This document shows positions 1 through 7,557 of a DNA stretch of 64,000 bases, piece by piece. Position numbers and translations under genes: made by a program. The stretch covers positions 365,523 through 429,522 of the forward strand of contig NZ_BMHY01000005.1 in NCBI RefSeq assembly GCF_014641555.1, written 5' to 3'. The stretch comes from Paenibacillus radicis (ex Gao et al. 2016) (lineage in GTDB: Bacteria; Bacillota; Bacilli; Paenibacillales; Paenibacillaceae). The notes under the pieces were generated by a model. That model was given only the letters and a program-made list of their open reading frames with translations, did no database searches and was not told the origin of the DNA. Within the stretch, counting starts at the first letter, position 1. Every line of letters begins with the position of its first letter.

Positions 1-194
1 GCTCGAAAATGCGATATGGCGACGGAAAAGGAGCTAGGCTAGAGTCGTTAAGACCCTCGGAGGGTCTTAACGCGAGCCGGAAGTTGGTTTTATAGAGGGA
101 TAAGACCCTGAGAGGGTCTTTTGTAGCTCGCAAATGCGATATGGCGGCGGAAAAGGAGCTAGGCTGTTGCTGTTAAAACCCTCTGAAGGTCTTA
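1..194. repeat. Two-copy intergenic repeat with small hairpins
   Basis: A 40-base block (1-40) recurs almost unchanged at 126-165, each followed by a version of an ACCCTC/GAGGGT hairpin. The first hairpin (47-71) has an 11-bp stem with arm GTTAAGACCCT; another at 102-120 has arm AAGACCCT and runs into TTTT; a third, degenerate one lies at about 176-193. The period is about 125 bases. No convincing coding frame is seen in 1-295: a 62-codon frame at 67-255 only crosses the repeats and lacks a ribosome site. Function unknown; the hairpins could be terminators of a gene left of the window. Confidence 0.6.
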
Positions 195-245
195 TGTAGA
201 CCGCAAGTGGAGTACCAAGCAGCTCGCTGCGAGCCCCGGATAATA

Positions 246-281
246 AAAACCCCACCTGACGAATTGTCAGGCGGGGGTTTC
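246..281 (-). terminator. Rho-independent terminator of the ohrR-like gene
   Basis: Inverted repeat with arms at 247-260 and 266-280 (core CCTGAC/GTCAGG extended by C/G and A/T runs). On the minus strand it is followed by TTTTTATTA. It lies just beyond the stop of the MarR-family gene. Confidence 0.75.
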
Positions 282-295
282 CTCAAGCAAAGGGT

Positions 296-739
296 TTAAA
301 CCGTTGGCTCCAGCTTGCTGAGCAAGTCTTGAATCTGATCGCGAATGGAATTGACCTCTTCAATCGGGATGTTCATCTGCTGTGACAGCTGGGCTGGCAC
401 GCACATCGCTTTCTCCTTCAGTTGGGCGCCATGCTCCGTTACGCGGATGACGAGATTGCGCTCGTCTGCTTTATCCCGATCCCGTGTAATAAGCTGCATG
501 GCTTCGAGCTTTTTCAGCAGCGGCGTCAATGTGCCCGAATCCAGCAGCAGGCGTGCGCCCAAGTCTTTGACCGTTACGCCGTCTTTTTCCCAAAGCGCCA
601 ACATCGTAATGTACTGCGTATACGTGAGATCGAGCTCGGAGAGGATCGGCCGGTAAAGCTTTGTTATTTCACGCGAACAGGCGTAGAAAGCGAAACAAAG
701 CTGGTTTTCCAGTTTTAAAAGTTCGTCTTTATCGTTCAT
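296..739 (-). CDS. ohrR: OhrR-type MarR-family peroxide-sensing repressor
   Basis: A 147-residue winged-helix MarR-family regulator. The N-terminus carries the OhrR signature NQLCFAFYACSREI with Cys15 at the position of the organic-peroxide-sensing cysteine; a second Cys lies at about 21, and the recognition helix/wing region reads LDSGTLTPLLKKLEAMQLITR. In the OhrR family, oxidation of this Cys releases DNA and derepresses a peroxidase, usually Ohr. Here the divergent neighbour is a glutathione-peroxidase-like gene whose promoter contains an OhrR-like operator, so control of that gene is inferred. The start is ATG at 739 after AAGGAGGGG. A second palindrome over its own transcription start suggests autoregulation. 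Confidence 0.85.
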   Translation of the reverse strand: MNDKDELLKLENQLCFAFYACSREITKLYRPILSELDLTYTQYITMLALWEKDGVTVKDLGARLLLDSGTLTPLLKKLEAMQLITRDRDKADERNLVIRVTEHGAQLKEKAMCVPAQLSQQMNIPIEEVNSIRDQIQDLLSKLEPTV

Positions 740-770
740 CTTGTCCCCTCCTTGCGGCGATCATTTTTTT

Positions 771-786
771 AAATTGTATGCAATTT
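771..786. promoter_or_regulatory. Candidate OhrR operator at the ohrR promoter
   Basis: Palindrome AAATTGTATGCAATTT sits just downstream of the minus-strand -10 (795-800), about where ohrR transcription would start. It shares the ATTGTA/TACAAT half-site with the operator at 895-909 but with different arm spacing, so the assignment is tentative. Confidence 0.45.
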
Positions 787-794
787 ATTATCAT

Positions 795-824
795 ATTGTA
801 GCACCACTAAGCCAAAAGTGTCAA
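795..824 (-). promoter_or_regulatory. Sigma-A promoter of ohrR
   Basis: On the minus strand a perfect -35 TTGACA (819-824) is followed after 18 bases by -10 TACAAT (795-800). It is correctly placed for the gene starting at 739. Confidence 0.6.
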
Positions 825-871
825 AACCGCAAAGTCCGTTTAAGAAGAAGAGATGCATGGTCAAAAGAAAA

Positions 872-909
872 TTGACATCATTCAATAAATTTTATACAAT
901 CTAATTGTA
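872..909 (+). promoter_or_regulatory. Peroxidase promoter with overlapping OhrR operator
   Basis: A perfect -35 TTGACA (872-877) is followed after 17 bases by -10 TACAAT (895-900). The -10 is the left arm of the palindrome TACAATCTAATTGTA (895-909), which agrees with the TACAATT-AATTGTA type of operator known for Bacillus OhrR. Repressor bound here would block the -10 directly. Confidence 0.75.
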
Positions 910-959
910 ACAAATTTAATTAATCCAATTAAATAATGATATTCAGGAGGCGATTGAAT

Positions 960-1439
960 ATGTCTATCTATAATATTGAGGTCGATGCTGTCAACGGCGA
1001 GAAAAAGACGCTTGAGCCTTATAAAGGCCAAGTGCTGCTAATTGTGAATACCGCAACGAAATGCGGTCTTGCTCCGCAATTTAAAGGGCTGCAAAAGCTG
1101 CATGATACGTACCATGATAAAGGCTTTTCCGTTCTCGGTTTCCCAAGCGGCCAATTTTTGAATCAAGAGCTGGAAGGCAATGAGGAAATCGCCGAGGCTT
1201 GTGAGCTTAACTTTGGCGTATCGTTTCCGCTCTATGGAAAAGTTGATGTAAACGGCAAGACAGCGCATCCGCTATTCGATCATCTGAGCAGCAATGCACG
1301 GGGCGTGCTTGGCTCCAAGGCGATTAAATGGAACTTTACGAAATTTCTCGTTGACCGCGATGGCCGTGTACTGAAACGGTTTGCTCCGAACGATGCACCG
1401 GAAAAAATTGAAAGCGAAATTGCCGCGCTGCTCGGTTAA
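960..1439 (+). CDS. gpx: Glutathione-peroxidase-family thiol peroxidase
   Basis: A 159-residue cytoplasmic peroxidase of the GPx family. The expected catalytic set is visible: Cys35 in NTATKCG, Gln69 in QFLNQE, and Trp124-Asn125 in KWNF. Cys81 in ACELNFGVSFPLY lies where the resolving cysteine of thioredoxin-dependent 2-Cys GPx enzymes sits, so reduction by thioredoxin rather than glutathione is likely. ATG at 960 is preferred because AGGAGG (945-950) is 9 bases upstream; an upstream in-frame ATG at 936 overlaps that site. Divergent from ohrR with an OhrR-like operator over its -10, implying induction by organic peroxide. It converges on an oxidoreductase gene, with no canonical terminator in the ~100-bp gap. 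Confidence 0.88.
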   Translation: MSIYNIEVDAVNGEKKTLEPYKGQVLLIVNTATKCGLAPQFKGLQKLHDTYHDKGFSVLGFPSGQFLNQELEGNEEIAEACELNFGVSFPLYGKVDVNGKTAHPLFDHLSSNARGVLGSKAIKWNFTKFLVDRDGRVLKRFAPNDAPEKIESEIAALLG

Positions 1440-1542
1440 TTGCCAGTAGTATGCAGCCGCCCCTCGCGATGCACTGTATGAGGGGGAGCTACGCGCGCGA
1501 AAAGGGCTGCCAGCAAAGTAAATGTTCTTGTTTAATTCTTGT

Positions 1543-2250
1543 TTAATAAGCGATTCCGACGCGAGAGCGGACGAATTCGGCGCTGCCCAATTGCCGGTAG
1601 GCGAAATCAGCGGTATCAGCAACGGAGATTTGTTTGCCGTCTATCGGCAAATAATCTTTTTCCGTCCGGTAAATACCGGTGTATTCGCCGTCCGGCAGGT
1701 AGGTCGGGCAGACGAGCGTCCAGTCCAGATCGGACTGCTCTATGGCCTGCAGCATTACATGATGCTCCTCTGCTGCCCGAGTCAGCGTCCGGCGCGATTC
1801 GCTCGATTGATAGCGCAGTAAACCCGGCTCCGCCCGGCTTTCCAGCACACCTGCCGTGCCGATAGCGATCAGCCGCGAGACGTTATGAGCTTGCATCGCC
1901 TCAATCAGCAGCGGCATCGCAACAGATAAAGTGGTTCCTCCGTCGGTCCCGATCGCGCTTACGACAGCATCGGCATCTTTTACGGCCTCGTTCAGTGCCG
2001 CCTCATCCAGTACGCTTCCTTGGATAATCGTTACTCTATCCAGACCGTTACCTTTGATGAACGCCGCATGATGCAGTGCATTTTCTTTGTCGAAGGCTCC
2101 ATGATCTTCTTCAGCTGTTAACCGTTCCAAGGGACTACTCAGCTTTTCTGGCGAGCGTACCAGCAATGTCACCTCATGTCCATCCTTCAAAGCATATTCC
2201 ATCAAGCGCCCGCCCACGCGGCCGGTAGCTCCTAAAATTGTAATTCTCAT
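1543..2250 (-). CDS. NmrA/SDR-type NAD(P)-binding oxidoreductase
   Basis: About 235 residues forming a single Rossmann fold. The N-terminus MRITILGATGRVGG is the dinucleotide-binding GxxGxxG motif, followed by LLVRSPEKL (basic residue suggesting NADP), and VVSAIGTDGG and LVCPTYLPDGEYTG further on. This matches small atypical SDRs of the NmrA/YwnB type, which reduce unknown substrates or sense redox cofactors. ATG at 2250 is chosen because AAAGGGGA precedes it; a GTG at 2274 is in frame but lies upstream of that site. Monocistronic, convergent with the peroxidase gene. The substrate cannot be inferred. Confidence 0.75.
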   Translation of the reverse strand: MRITILGATGRVGGRLMEYALKDGHEVTLLVRSPEKLSSPLERLTAEEDHGAFDKENALHHAAFIKGNGLDRVTIIQGSVLDEAALNEAVKDADAVVSAIGTDGGTTLSVAMPLLIEAMQAHNVSRLIAIGTAGVLESRAEPGLLRYQSSESRRTLTRAAEEHHVMLQAIEQSDLDWTLVCPTYLPDGEYTGIYRTEKDYLPIDGKQISVADTADFAYRQLGSAEFVRSRVGIAY

Positions 2251-2347
2251 CGTATAATCCCCTTTTTGCTTCACATTCCATTCCCATTCAATTCATCCAA
2301 CTCACTACAATGCCCTTTCCTTAATTATTATACCGTTGATCGATTCA

Positions 2348-2376
2348 TTGTTAGTAGCGTCCCGCTCGGTTATAAT
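2348..2376 (+). promoter_or_regulatory. Promoter of the ROK regulator
   Basis: -35 TTGTTA (2348-2353), 17-base spacer, -10 TATAAT (2371-2376). Transcription would begin near 2383, after the ATG at 2379, which supports ATG 2415 as the true start. Confidence 0.6.
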
Positions 2377-2414
2377 AAATGGGAATTTATTTCCGTTATC
2401 GGATGAGGAATATT

Positions 2415-3620
2415 ATGACGAATAAAATGACGACCAAAAAACAGGTTTATGACTATATCGCCAGAAACGGCATCGTCTCGAAAGCCGAGCTGATGACGCA
2501 ATTCAAGCTGAAAATCAACAGCATGACGCGTCTGCTCGAGGAGCTGATTGCTGAGAACTGGCTGCAGGAGAAAGGGCTCGGTTACTCGACGGGAGGCAGG
2601 CCTCCCATTTTATATGAGACGAATGCTCATCGCGGCTATTTATTAGGGCTCGAAATTTCACGGATTTACTCTTCCATGGGATTATATGATTTACATATGA
2701 ACCGGTTGTCGCTCGTCCGTTGGACGATGGATGAGACGATGACGCCGGAGAGGTTCATCGACCGGGTGCAGGAGACGGTTCAATCGTTCTTGAAGCAGCA
2801 TGAGCTGTCTTCAGAACAGATTATCGGCATCGGAGTCGGTGCTGTTGGCCCGCTTGACCGGGAACGCGGACTGATCGTCGACCCGGTGCTGTTCCCGGCA
2901 AGCGGCTGGCGTGATCTGCCGATATGCAGCCTGCTCGAGGAGCGGCTTGGTTTTCCGGCGCTGCTGGACAACGGGGCCAATACCGCCTTAATTGGCGAGC
3001 ATTGGGCGTTGCGGAGCGAAAGATACGAGCATATGCTGTATGTGCATGCTGGAGCGGGCTTGCGGTCGGCCATGATGTCCGGCGGAGAGCTCGTGTACGG
3101 GGCAACGGATACGGAAGGTGCCGTAGGTCAAATGATTATTCAGGCCGGCGGTCCACGGCTCCACGATACCGGCAATTACGGTGCGCTGGAAGCATTTGTA
3201 TCGCTGCAGGCACTGGAAAGCAAAGTGAGAGCTTTGTCCTCTGTTGCCGGAACAGCGAACCTTTCACTGCAACAAGGCGATACAACGGCGCTCGCCGCCC
3301 AAGAGCCCATTACGTTCGAGACGATGATTCGTGCACTGGCGAAAGGTGATGCTGACGTGCTCGACATTTTCAACGAGGCGGCAGCTTATTTAGGCATTGG
3401 CCTGGCGAACTTAATAAATGTGCTTCATCCGGAGAAGGTTATTATTGGCGGGGCGCTGCTCAACGCGCATGAAACGATGTTCGATACGGCGATTCGCGTG
3501 GCCGAGCAGAATACGTATTATTATCCCAAATATAAACCGTTGTTTTCCAAAGGGATATTGAAAGAGGATGCGGTTGCAGCGGGTGCTGCCGTCATGGTTT
3601 TGAAAAAACTGCAATTGTAA
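2415..3620 (+). CDS. ROK-family transcriptional regulator with degenerate zinc motif
   Basis: About 401 residues: an N-terminal winged helix (roughly 5-60) and a ROK fold with the sugar-kinase-like IGIGVGAVGPLD segment and LLDNGANTALIGEH. Family members of the NagC/XylR type repress sugar genes until a sugar ligand binds. The usual ROK zinc signature (CxCGxxGCxE after a GH pair) is replaced by GGPRLHDTGNYGALEAF, so all zinc cysteines are missing; ligand sensing may differ, and kinase activity is unlikely. ATG 2415 follows GAGGAA by 6-7 bases. The following deacetylase and sugar ABC genes are plausible targets, but no operator was identified. Confidence 0.8.
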   Translation: MTNKMTTKKQVYDYIARNGIVSKAELMTQFKLKINSMTRLLEELIAENWLQEKGLGYSTGGRPPILYETNAHRGYLLGLEISRIYSSMGLYDLHMNRLSLVRWTMDETMTPERFIDRVQETVQSFLKQHELSSEQIIGIGVGAVGPLDRERGLIVDPVLFPASGWRDLPICSLLEERLGFPALLDNGANTALIGEHWALRSERYEHMLYVHAGAGLRSAMMSGGELVYGATDTEGAVGQMIIQAGGPRLHDTGNYGALEAFVSLQALESKVRALSSVAGTANLSLQQGDTTALAAQEPITFETMIRALAKGDADVLDIFNEAAAYLGIGLANLINVLHPEKVIIGGALLNAHETMFDTAIRVAEQNTYYYPKYKPLFSKGILKEDAVAAGAAVMVLKKLQL

Positions 3621-3623
3621 AAT

Positions 3624-3665
3624 TAAAGGTGAATTAATTTTTTTTAATAAAAAAAGCAACCTTTA
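3624..3665 (+). terminator. Probable terminator hairpin after the ROK gene
   Basis: Arms AAAGGT (near 3625) and ACCTTT (near 3660) enclose an inner T7/A7 pairing, giving a long AT-rich hairpin directly after the ROK stop codon. It lacks a trailing T run on the plus strand, so its efficiency is uncertain. Confidence 0.45.
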
Positions 3666-3777
3666 GCTGCTGGCCGCCGTTCATAGGTTAGGGAATCTGT
3701 TAGTCGTTTGATGCAGAGCATAACAATTCCTCTTTAGCTTGAATGTTACAATTATCATTTTTTAAGGGGAATTTGTA

Positions 3778-4989
3778 TTGATGAAAAAAAAGCAAAACTT
3801 CAGTCTGGCAGCTCCGCAAAGATGGATGACACTCATCCTTGTCATTGGCCTAGTTGCAATCCTATCCGCATGCTCAGAGTCGGCTTTAAGCCCGAACAAT
3901 AAAGTAACGTTTACGGTGAACGGCGAGAAAGTGAAGCAGCCTCCTGCTCTGACAGTGGATCAAGGCGAGCCGATGGTGCCGGCAGCTTTTCTGGAGAGTA
4001 CGTTTAATGTGAAGCTGGAATGGGCGCTCAAGCAAGACAACGGCAATAACGGCGTTTTTTACTCTAATCAGGTTGCAGTTCTGATGTATCATGATATTTC
4101 CAAGGACCCGCAGAAAGACAAGTCCGCGATTTCGGATACACAATTCGAAGAACAAATGGAGCTGCTCAAAACGAACGGCTTCCATGTTATAAGCATCAAG
4201 CAGTACGCTGATTTTATTTTGCGTGAAGGCACGGTGCCGGACAATGCGGTGCTGCTGACGTTTGACGACGGTTATGAATCGTTCTATACCGATGCTTATC
4301 CGATCTTGAAGCGTTACGAATATCCAGCCGTTAATTTTGTCATCGTATCCTCTGTTGGCGACAATAAGAACGGGGCTCCTAAGATGACCTGGGATCAAAT
4401 GCGCGAAATGCAAAAGTCGGGAATGGACTTCTATAATCATACGTATAACCTGCACCGCTATGGAGCGATGCGTGAGGACGGCTTGAAGAAGCCGGTGATG
4501 ACGCGCAAGCAATATTTTAAAGATGAGAAACGCATGGAGACCGACGCGGAGTACACGGCGAGAATTACGAATGACCTGACGGAAGCGGAGCGGATTCTGA
4601 AGCAAGAGCTGAACAATCCGATGAGCGTGGTGGCATTCCCTTACGGCGCTTATAATGATGAAGTGCTTGCTATTATGAAGAAGCTGGGTATTGAGCTTAG
4701 CTTTACGGTCAAAGAAGGCATTAACGGCAAAGGCCAGACGAACGGCTTCCGGGTCAACGGCTCCAAATACGGCGAATCGTCCAAACAGCTCATTGAGAAG
4801 CTGAAAGGATTGACGGTAGAGGATGGAGAGGTTCAGGTGTTCCTGAACGGGAAAGAGGCGGAATTTACTTCGCTCAAACCGATGAAACGGAAAGAAGGCG
4901 TCATGATTCCGTTGCGCGACTTCTGCAAGATGAATAAGATGAAGCTCGACTGGAACAGCAAGAAAAATCGCATAGCAATTGATACCTAA
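3778..4989 (+). CDS. Lipoprotein polysaccharide deacetylase (NodB fold)
   Basis: Up to 403 residues. A signal peptide ends in the lipobox LSAC (Cys near 32), so the enzyme is probably membrane-anchored outside the cell. The central NodB domain shows VAVLMYHDI, LLTFDDGY (metal-binding Asp pair near 163-164) and NHTYNLH, the usual two metal histidines, plus AFPYGAYN. Such enzymes remove N- or O-acetyl groups from peptidoglycan or other polysaccharides. Both flanks (about 35-80 and 345-403) resemble copper-amine-oxidase-N/stalk repeats (VNGEKV...VPAAFLE and LNGKEA...IPLRDF). The start is TTG 3778 or ATG 3781, both after AAGGGGA. A close paralogue lies at 52126-53310. Confidence 0.85.
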   Translation: MMKKKQNFSLAAPQRWMTLILVIGLVAILSACSESALSPNNKVTFTVNGEKVKQPPALTVDQGEPMVPAAFLESTFNVKLEWALKQDNGNNGVFYSNQVAVLMYHDISKDPQKDKSAISDTQFEEQMELLKTNGFHVISIKQYADFILREGTVPDNAVLLTFDDGYESFYTDAYPILKRYEYPAVNFVIVSSVGDNKNGAPKMTWDQMREMQKSGMDFYNHTYNLHRYGAMREDGLKKPVMTRKQYFKDEKRMETDAEYTARITNDLTEAERILKQELNNPMSVVAFPYGAYNDEVLAIMKKLGIELSFTVKEGINGKGQTNGFRVNGSKYGESSKQLIEKLKGLTVEDGEVQVFLNGKEAEFTSLKPMKRKEGVMIPLRDFCKMNKMKLDWNSKKNRIAIDT

Positions 4990-4998
4990 ATCCATACT

Positions 4999-5036
4999 AA
5001 CAGGCATAGCGGCCAGACCGCTGTGCCTGTTTTTTG
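4999..5036 (+). terminator. Rho-independent terminator of the deacetylase gene
   Basis: Arms ACAGGCATAGCGG (5000-5012) and CCGCTGTGCCTGT (5018-5030) flank a five-base loop and are followed by TTTTTT. Confidence 0.9.
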
Positions 5037-5137
5037 TCGTTCTCAGGGACTAGGGACAGCGCGCGGCATACTCCCAAGGTGGGTAAACTTCAGATGCCGA
5101 TCTAAAGAAAACACACCTTTTATCCTAAGTTCCCGCA

Positions 5138-5166
5138 TTGTAAGGGGTTCCAGTTCAAGGCATAAT
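5138..5166 (+). promoter_or_regulatory. Promoter of the sugar ABC operon
   Basis: -35 TTGTAA (5138-5143), 17-base spacer, -10 CATAAT (5161-5166), followed by an ~30-base leader to the binding-protein ATG. The match is moderate and fits a regulator-dependent promoter. Confidence 0.5.
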
Positions 5167-5199
5167 GAACACATCCACAAATAAGGGGGATATAAAACA

Positions 5200-6540
5200 A
5201 TGAAGAAGAACATGAAGGGCATTTTGAAGCTTGTTATGGCGGGTACGCTGGCTCTGAGCCTTGCAGCTTGCGGCAACAACGGCGGCAATGCAGGTACAAA
5301 CAGCGGCACAGATAAAGCCAACGAAGGCAATACAGGCGGCAAAAAAGAAAATATAACGATTACGTTCCAAAACATCTACCCGGATCCAACTGATCCGAAG
5401 AACATCATCATGAAGAAAATCGTTAAAGCTTATGAAGACGAGCATCCAAACGTGAAAATCGAGCTTGACTCGCTGAACACGGACCAACAAAAAGTGAAGC
5501 TGAAAACACAAGCGGCATCCCGCGAGGTTCCTGATATTACGGTTGTTAACCCGGCCGCTCAAATGAAACCTTTCGTTGACGCGAAGCTGTTTGCTCCACT
5601 GAACGATATGCTGGACCAAAACGGTCTGAAAGACACTTTCCAAGAAGGCATTCTTGACTTCTACTCGTTCGACAACAACATCTACGCTTTGCCAGATGGC
5701 AACAACATCGGCCTGGTGTACTACAATAAAGAACTGTTCGAGCAAGCTGGCGTGAAAGTGCCAACGACGTTCGAAGAAATGGTTGACGTTGTTAAAGCGT
5801 TGAAAGCAAAAGGCATCCAGCCAATGGCAATCGGCGAGAAAGATTCCTGGACAGGTTCGTTCTTGTTCATGAACGTTCTGCTTCGCACAAACGGTCCTGG
5901 CTTCCTGCAAGAAGTGCTTGACGGCAAGAAAACGTTCGAAGATCCTGCTTTCAAAGAAGCAGCAGACGCTTTCCAAAACCTGATTCAAGCAGGCGCTTTC
6001 CAAGAAGGCGCAACTTCCTTCGATTACAACGCAGGCGAGAACCTGTTCAAAACAGGTAAAGCGGCTATGTACTACATGGGCAGCTGGGCAACAGGCGGTA
6101 TTGAAACTTCGTCCATCAACGGCAAAGCCGGCGTGTTCAAGTTCCCTACTGTAAACGGCAAAGGCGACCCTAACGAATTCATGCTTGCTCCAGGCAGCGC
6201 GTTCGCGATCTCCGCTGACAGCAAACATCTGCCAGAAACAAAAGATTTCTTGAACTACTTCATGATCAACTTCCCTAAAGAGACTTTCTCCGCTAAAGGC
6301 GCTGTAGGTCTTGCACAAAAAGTAGAAGGCGACTTCAAAGCTGCCGGCTACTCCGACATGGCAATGGAAGTTCTGGATATGTTCAAAGACGTTAAAGGCG
6401 GCGACATTGCGTTCGATAACACAATGAACCCTGCTACAGCACAAGCTCACTTGACTTCGATCCAAAACCTGTTCGTTAAGAAAAACGATGCAGCTAACGT
6501 TGCGAAAGAGCACCAAACAGCGTACGAAAGCAACAAATAA
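5200..6540 (+). CDS. Extracellular sugar-binding lipoprotein (ABC importer)
   Basis: 446 residues. The signal peptide ends in LSLAACGNN (lipobox, Cys near 23) followed by a Gly/Asn-rich linker, typical of a Gram-positive membrane-anchored solute-binding protein of ABC family 1. The mature part has the usual two-lobe pattern: ITITFQNIYPDPTDPKNIIM, then PDGNNIGLVYYNKELFEQAG and GKAAMYYMGSWATGGIE. It would capture an oligosaccharide or sugar for the two permeases that follow. Codon choice (GGC, AAC, TTC, GAC, CTG) is visibly more biased than in neighbours, consistent with high expression. Start ATG 5200 is 9 bases after AAGGGGGA. No ATPase is encoded in the cluster, so a shared MsmX-type ATPase is expected elsewhere. 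The substrate is unknown. Confidence 0.9.
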   Translation: MKKNMKGILKLVMAGTLALSLAACGNNGGNAGTNSGTDKANEGNTGGKKENITITFQNIYPDPTDPKNIIMKKIVKAYEDEHPNVKIELDSLNTDQQKVKLKTQAASREVPDITVVNPAAQMKPFVDAKLFAPLNDMLDQNGLKDTFQEGILDFYSFDNNIYALPDGNNIGLVYYNKELFEQAGVKVPTTFEEMVDVVKALKAKGIQPMAIGEKDSWTGSFLFMNVLLRTNGPGFLQEVLDGKKTFEDPAFKEAADAFQNLIQAGAFQEGATSFDYNAGENLFKTGKAAMYYMGSWATGGIETSSINGKAGVFKFPTVNGKGDPNEFMLAPGSAFAISADSKHLPETKDFLNYFMINFPKETFSAKGAVGLAQKVEGDFKAAGYSDMAMEVLDMFKDVKGGDIAFDNTMNPATAQAHLTSIQNLFVKKNDAANVAKEHQTAYESNK

Positions 6541-6646
6541 GAACCATTACAAAGAGAAATGAAGCGCGGCGCGAAGGGTGCCTTGCGAAAGCAAGAAATC
6601 CCTTCGCTCCTTACGCTTACATGAGTCATTCAAGGAGGAGCGCGAG

Positions 6647-7540
6647 ATGAACGTACTAAGAGTATCGAAGTGGACGATAGCGCTGTTCGTATTGCCGTGT
6701 CTACTGCTCTATGTCTGTTTCGTATTCGTCCCTATTCTCGTATCCCTGTACAGCGGCTTGCTGGATTGGAACGGAATCGGCGAGTCGAAATTTATCGGGT
6801 TAGAAAATTTCAAGCAAATGCTGTTCCATGACGCGGTGTTCTGGCCGGCTGTCAAACGGACTTTAATGTTCGCGGTTGTATCGATGTGTATTCAAATTCC
6901 TTTGGCTTTGTTTCTGGCCATCCTGCTTAACCGTTTCGTTAAAAAACCGAACTTTCTCGTATCGAGTTATTTCTTGCCGGCAATTCTGTCGGTTGTCGTA
7001 ATCGGCCAACTGTGGAAAACAATCTACAACCCGGCATCGATGGGCGGCATGCTTAATCAGGTTCTGGAGTCGATTGGACTGCAATCCTGGACACATTCTT
7101 GGCTGACTGATCCAAGCGTGGCCATGTACAGCTTGTACTTTGTAGCCGTGTGGCAGTTCCTGGGCTACCATACATTGATTCAGTTTACAGGCATTCAAAA
7201 CATACCTTCAGACATTTATGAAGCTGCAAAAATTGACGGGGCTGAAGGGCTTAAAGCCGATTGGCACATTACCCTACCGGTGAATATTCCGATCATTAAA
7301 ATTTCGATCGTTCTTGCATTTATAGGTTCGCTACAATCATTTGATCTCATTATGGTTATGACAGGCGGCGGTCCGGCTCATGCGACCGACGTAATCTCGA
7401 CGGTCATGTACAACATGTCGTTCCTGTCGATGAAATATGGCTATGGCAGCTCGATTGCAGCCTTCCTGGTTGTACTCTGTCTCGTTGCTACATTCTTCAT
7501 CAACTTGCTCTTTAACCGCTTAGAACGGAAATATACGTAA
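6647..7540 (+). CDS. Sugar ABC transporter permease (MalF/UgpA type)
   Basis: 297 residues with about six membrane segments beginning WTIALFVLPCLLLYVCFVFV. The cytoplasmic EAA loop reads EAAKIDGAEGLKADWHITLP, which contacts the ATPase. ATG 6647 is chosen over the upstream 6578 frame because AAGGAGG lies 8 bases before it. It sits ~105 bp after the binding-protein gene and 17 bp before the partner permease. Together they form the membrane heterodimer of a carbohydrate uptake 1 family importer. Confidence 0.9.
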   Translation: MNVLRVSKWTIALFVLPCLLLYVCFVFVPILVSLYSGLLDWNGIGESKFIGLENFKQMLFHDAVFWPAVKRTLMFAVVSMCIQIPLALFLAILLNRFVKKPNFLVSSYFLPAILSVVVIGQLWKTIYNPASMGGMLNQVLESIGLQSWTHSWLTDPSVAMYSLYFVAVWQFLGYHTLIQFTGIQNIPSDIYEAAKIDGAEGLKADWHITLPVNIPIIKISIVLAFIGSLQSFDLIMVMTGGGPAHATDVISTVMYNMSFLSMKYGYGSSIAAFLVVLCLVATFFINLLFNRLERKYT

Positions 7541-7557
7541 TGGAGGAGGGAACTGCC

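Noticed and set aside
67..255. 62-codon plus-strand frame
   Set aside because: Runs across non-coding repeats and a terminator arm, with no ribosome site or homology-like pattern.
3886..5007. 373-codon minus-strand frame
   Set aside because: Antisense to the deacetylase; no family motif and no ribosome site.
5155..6516. 453-codon open frame on the minus strand
   Set aside because: Fully antisense to the sugar-binding lipoprotein, which has signal peptide, RBS and family motifs; the frame arises from that gene's biased codon use.
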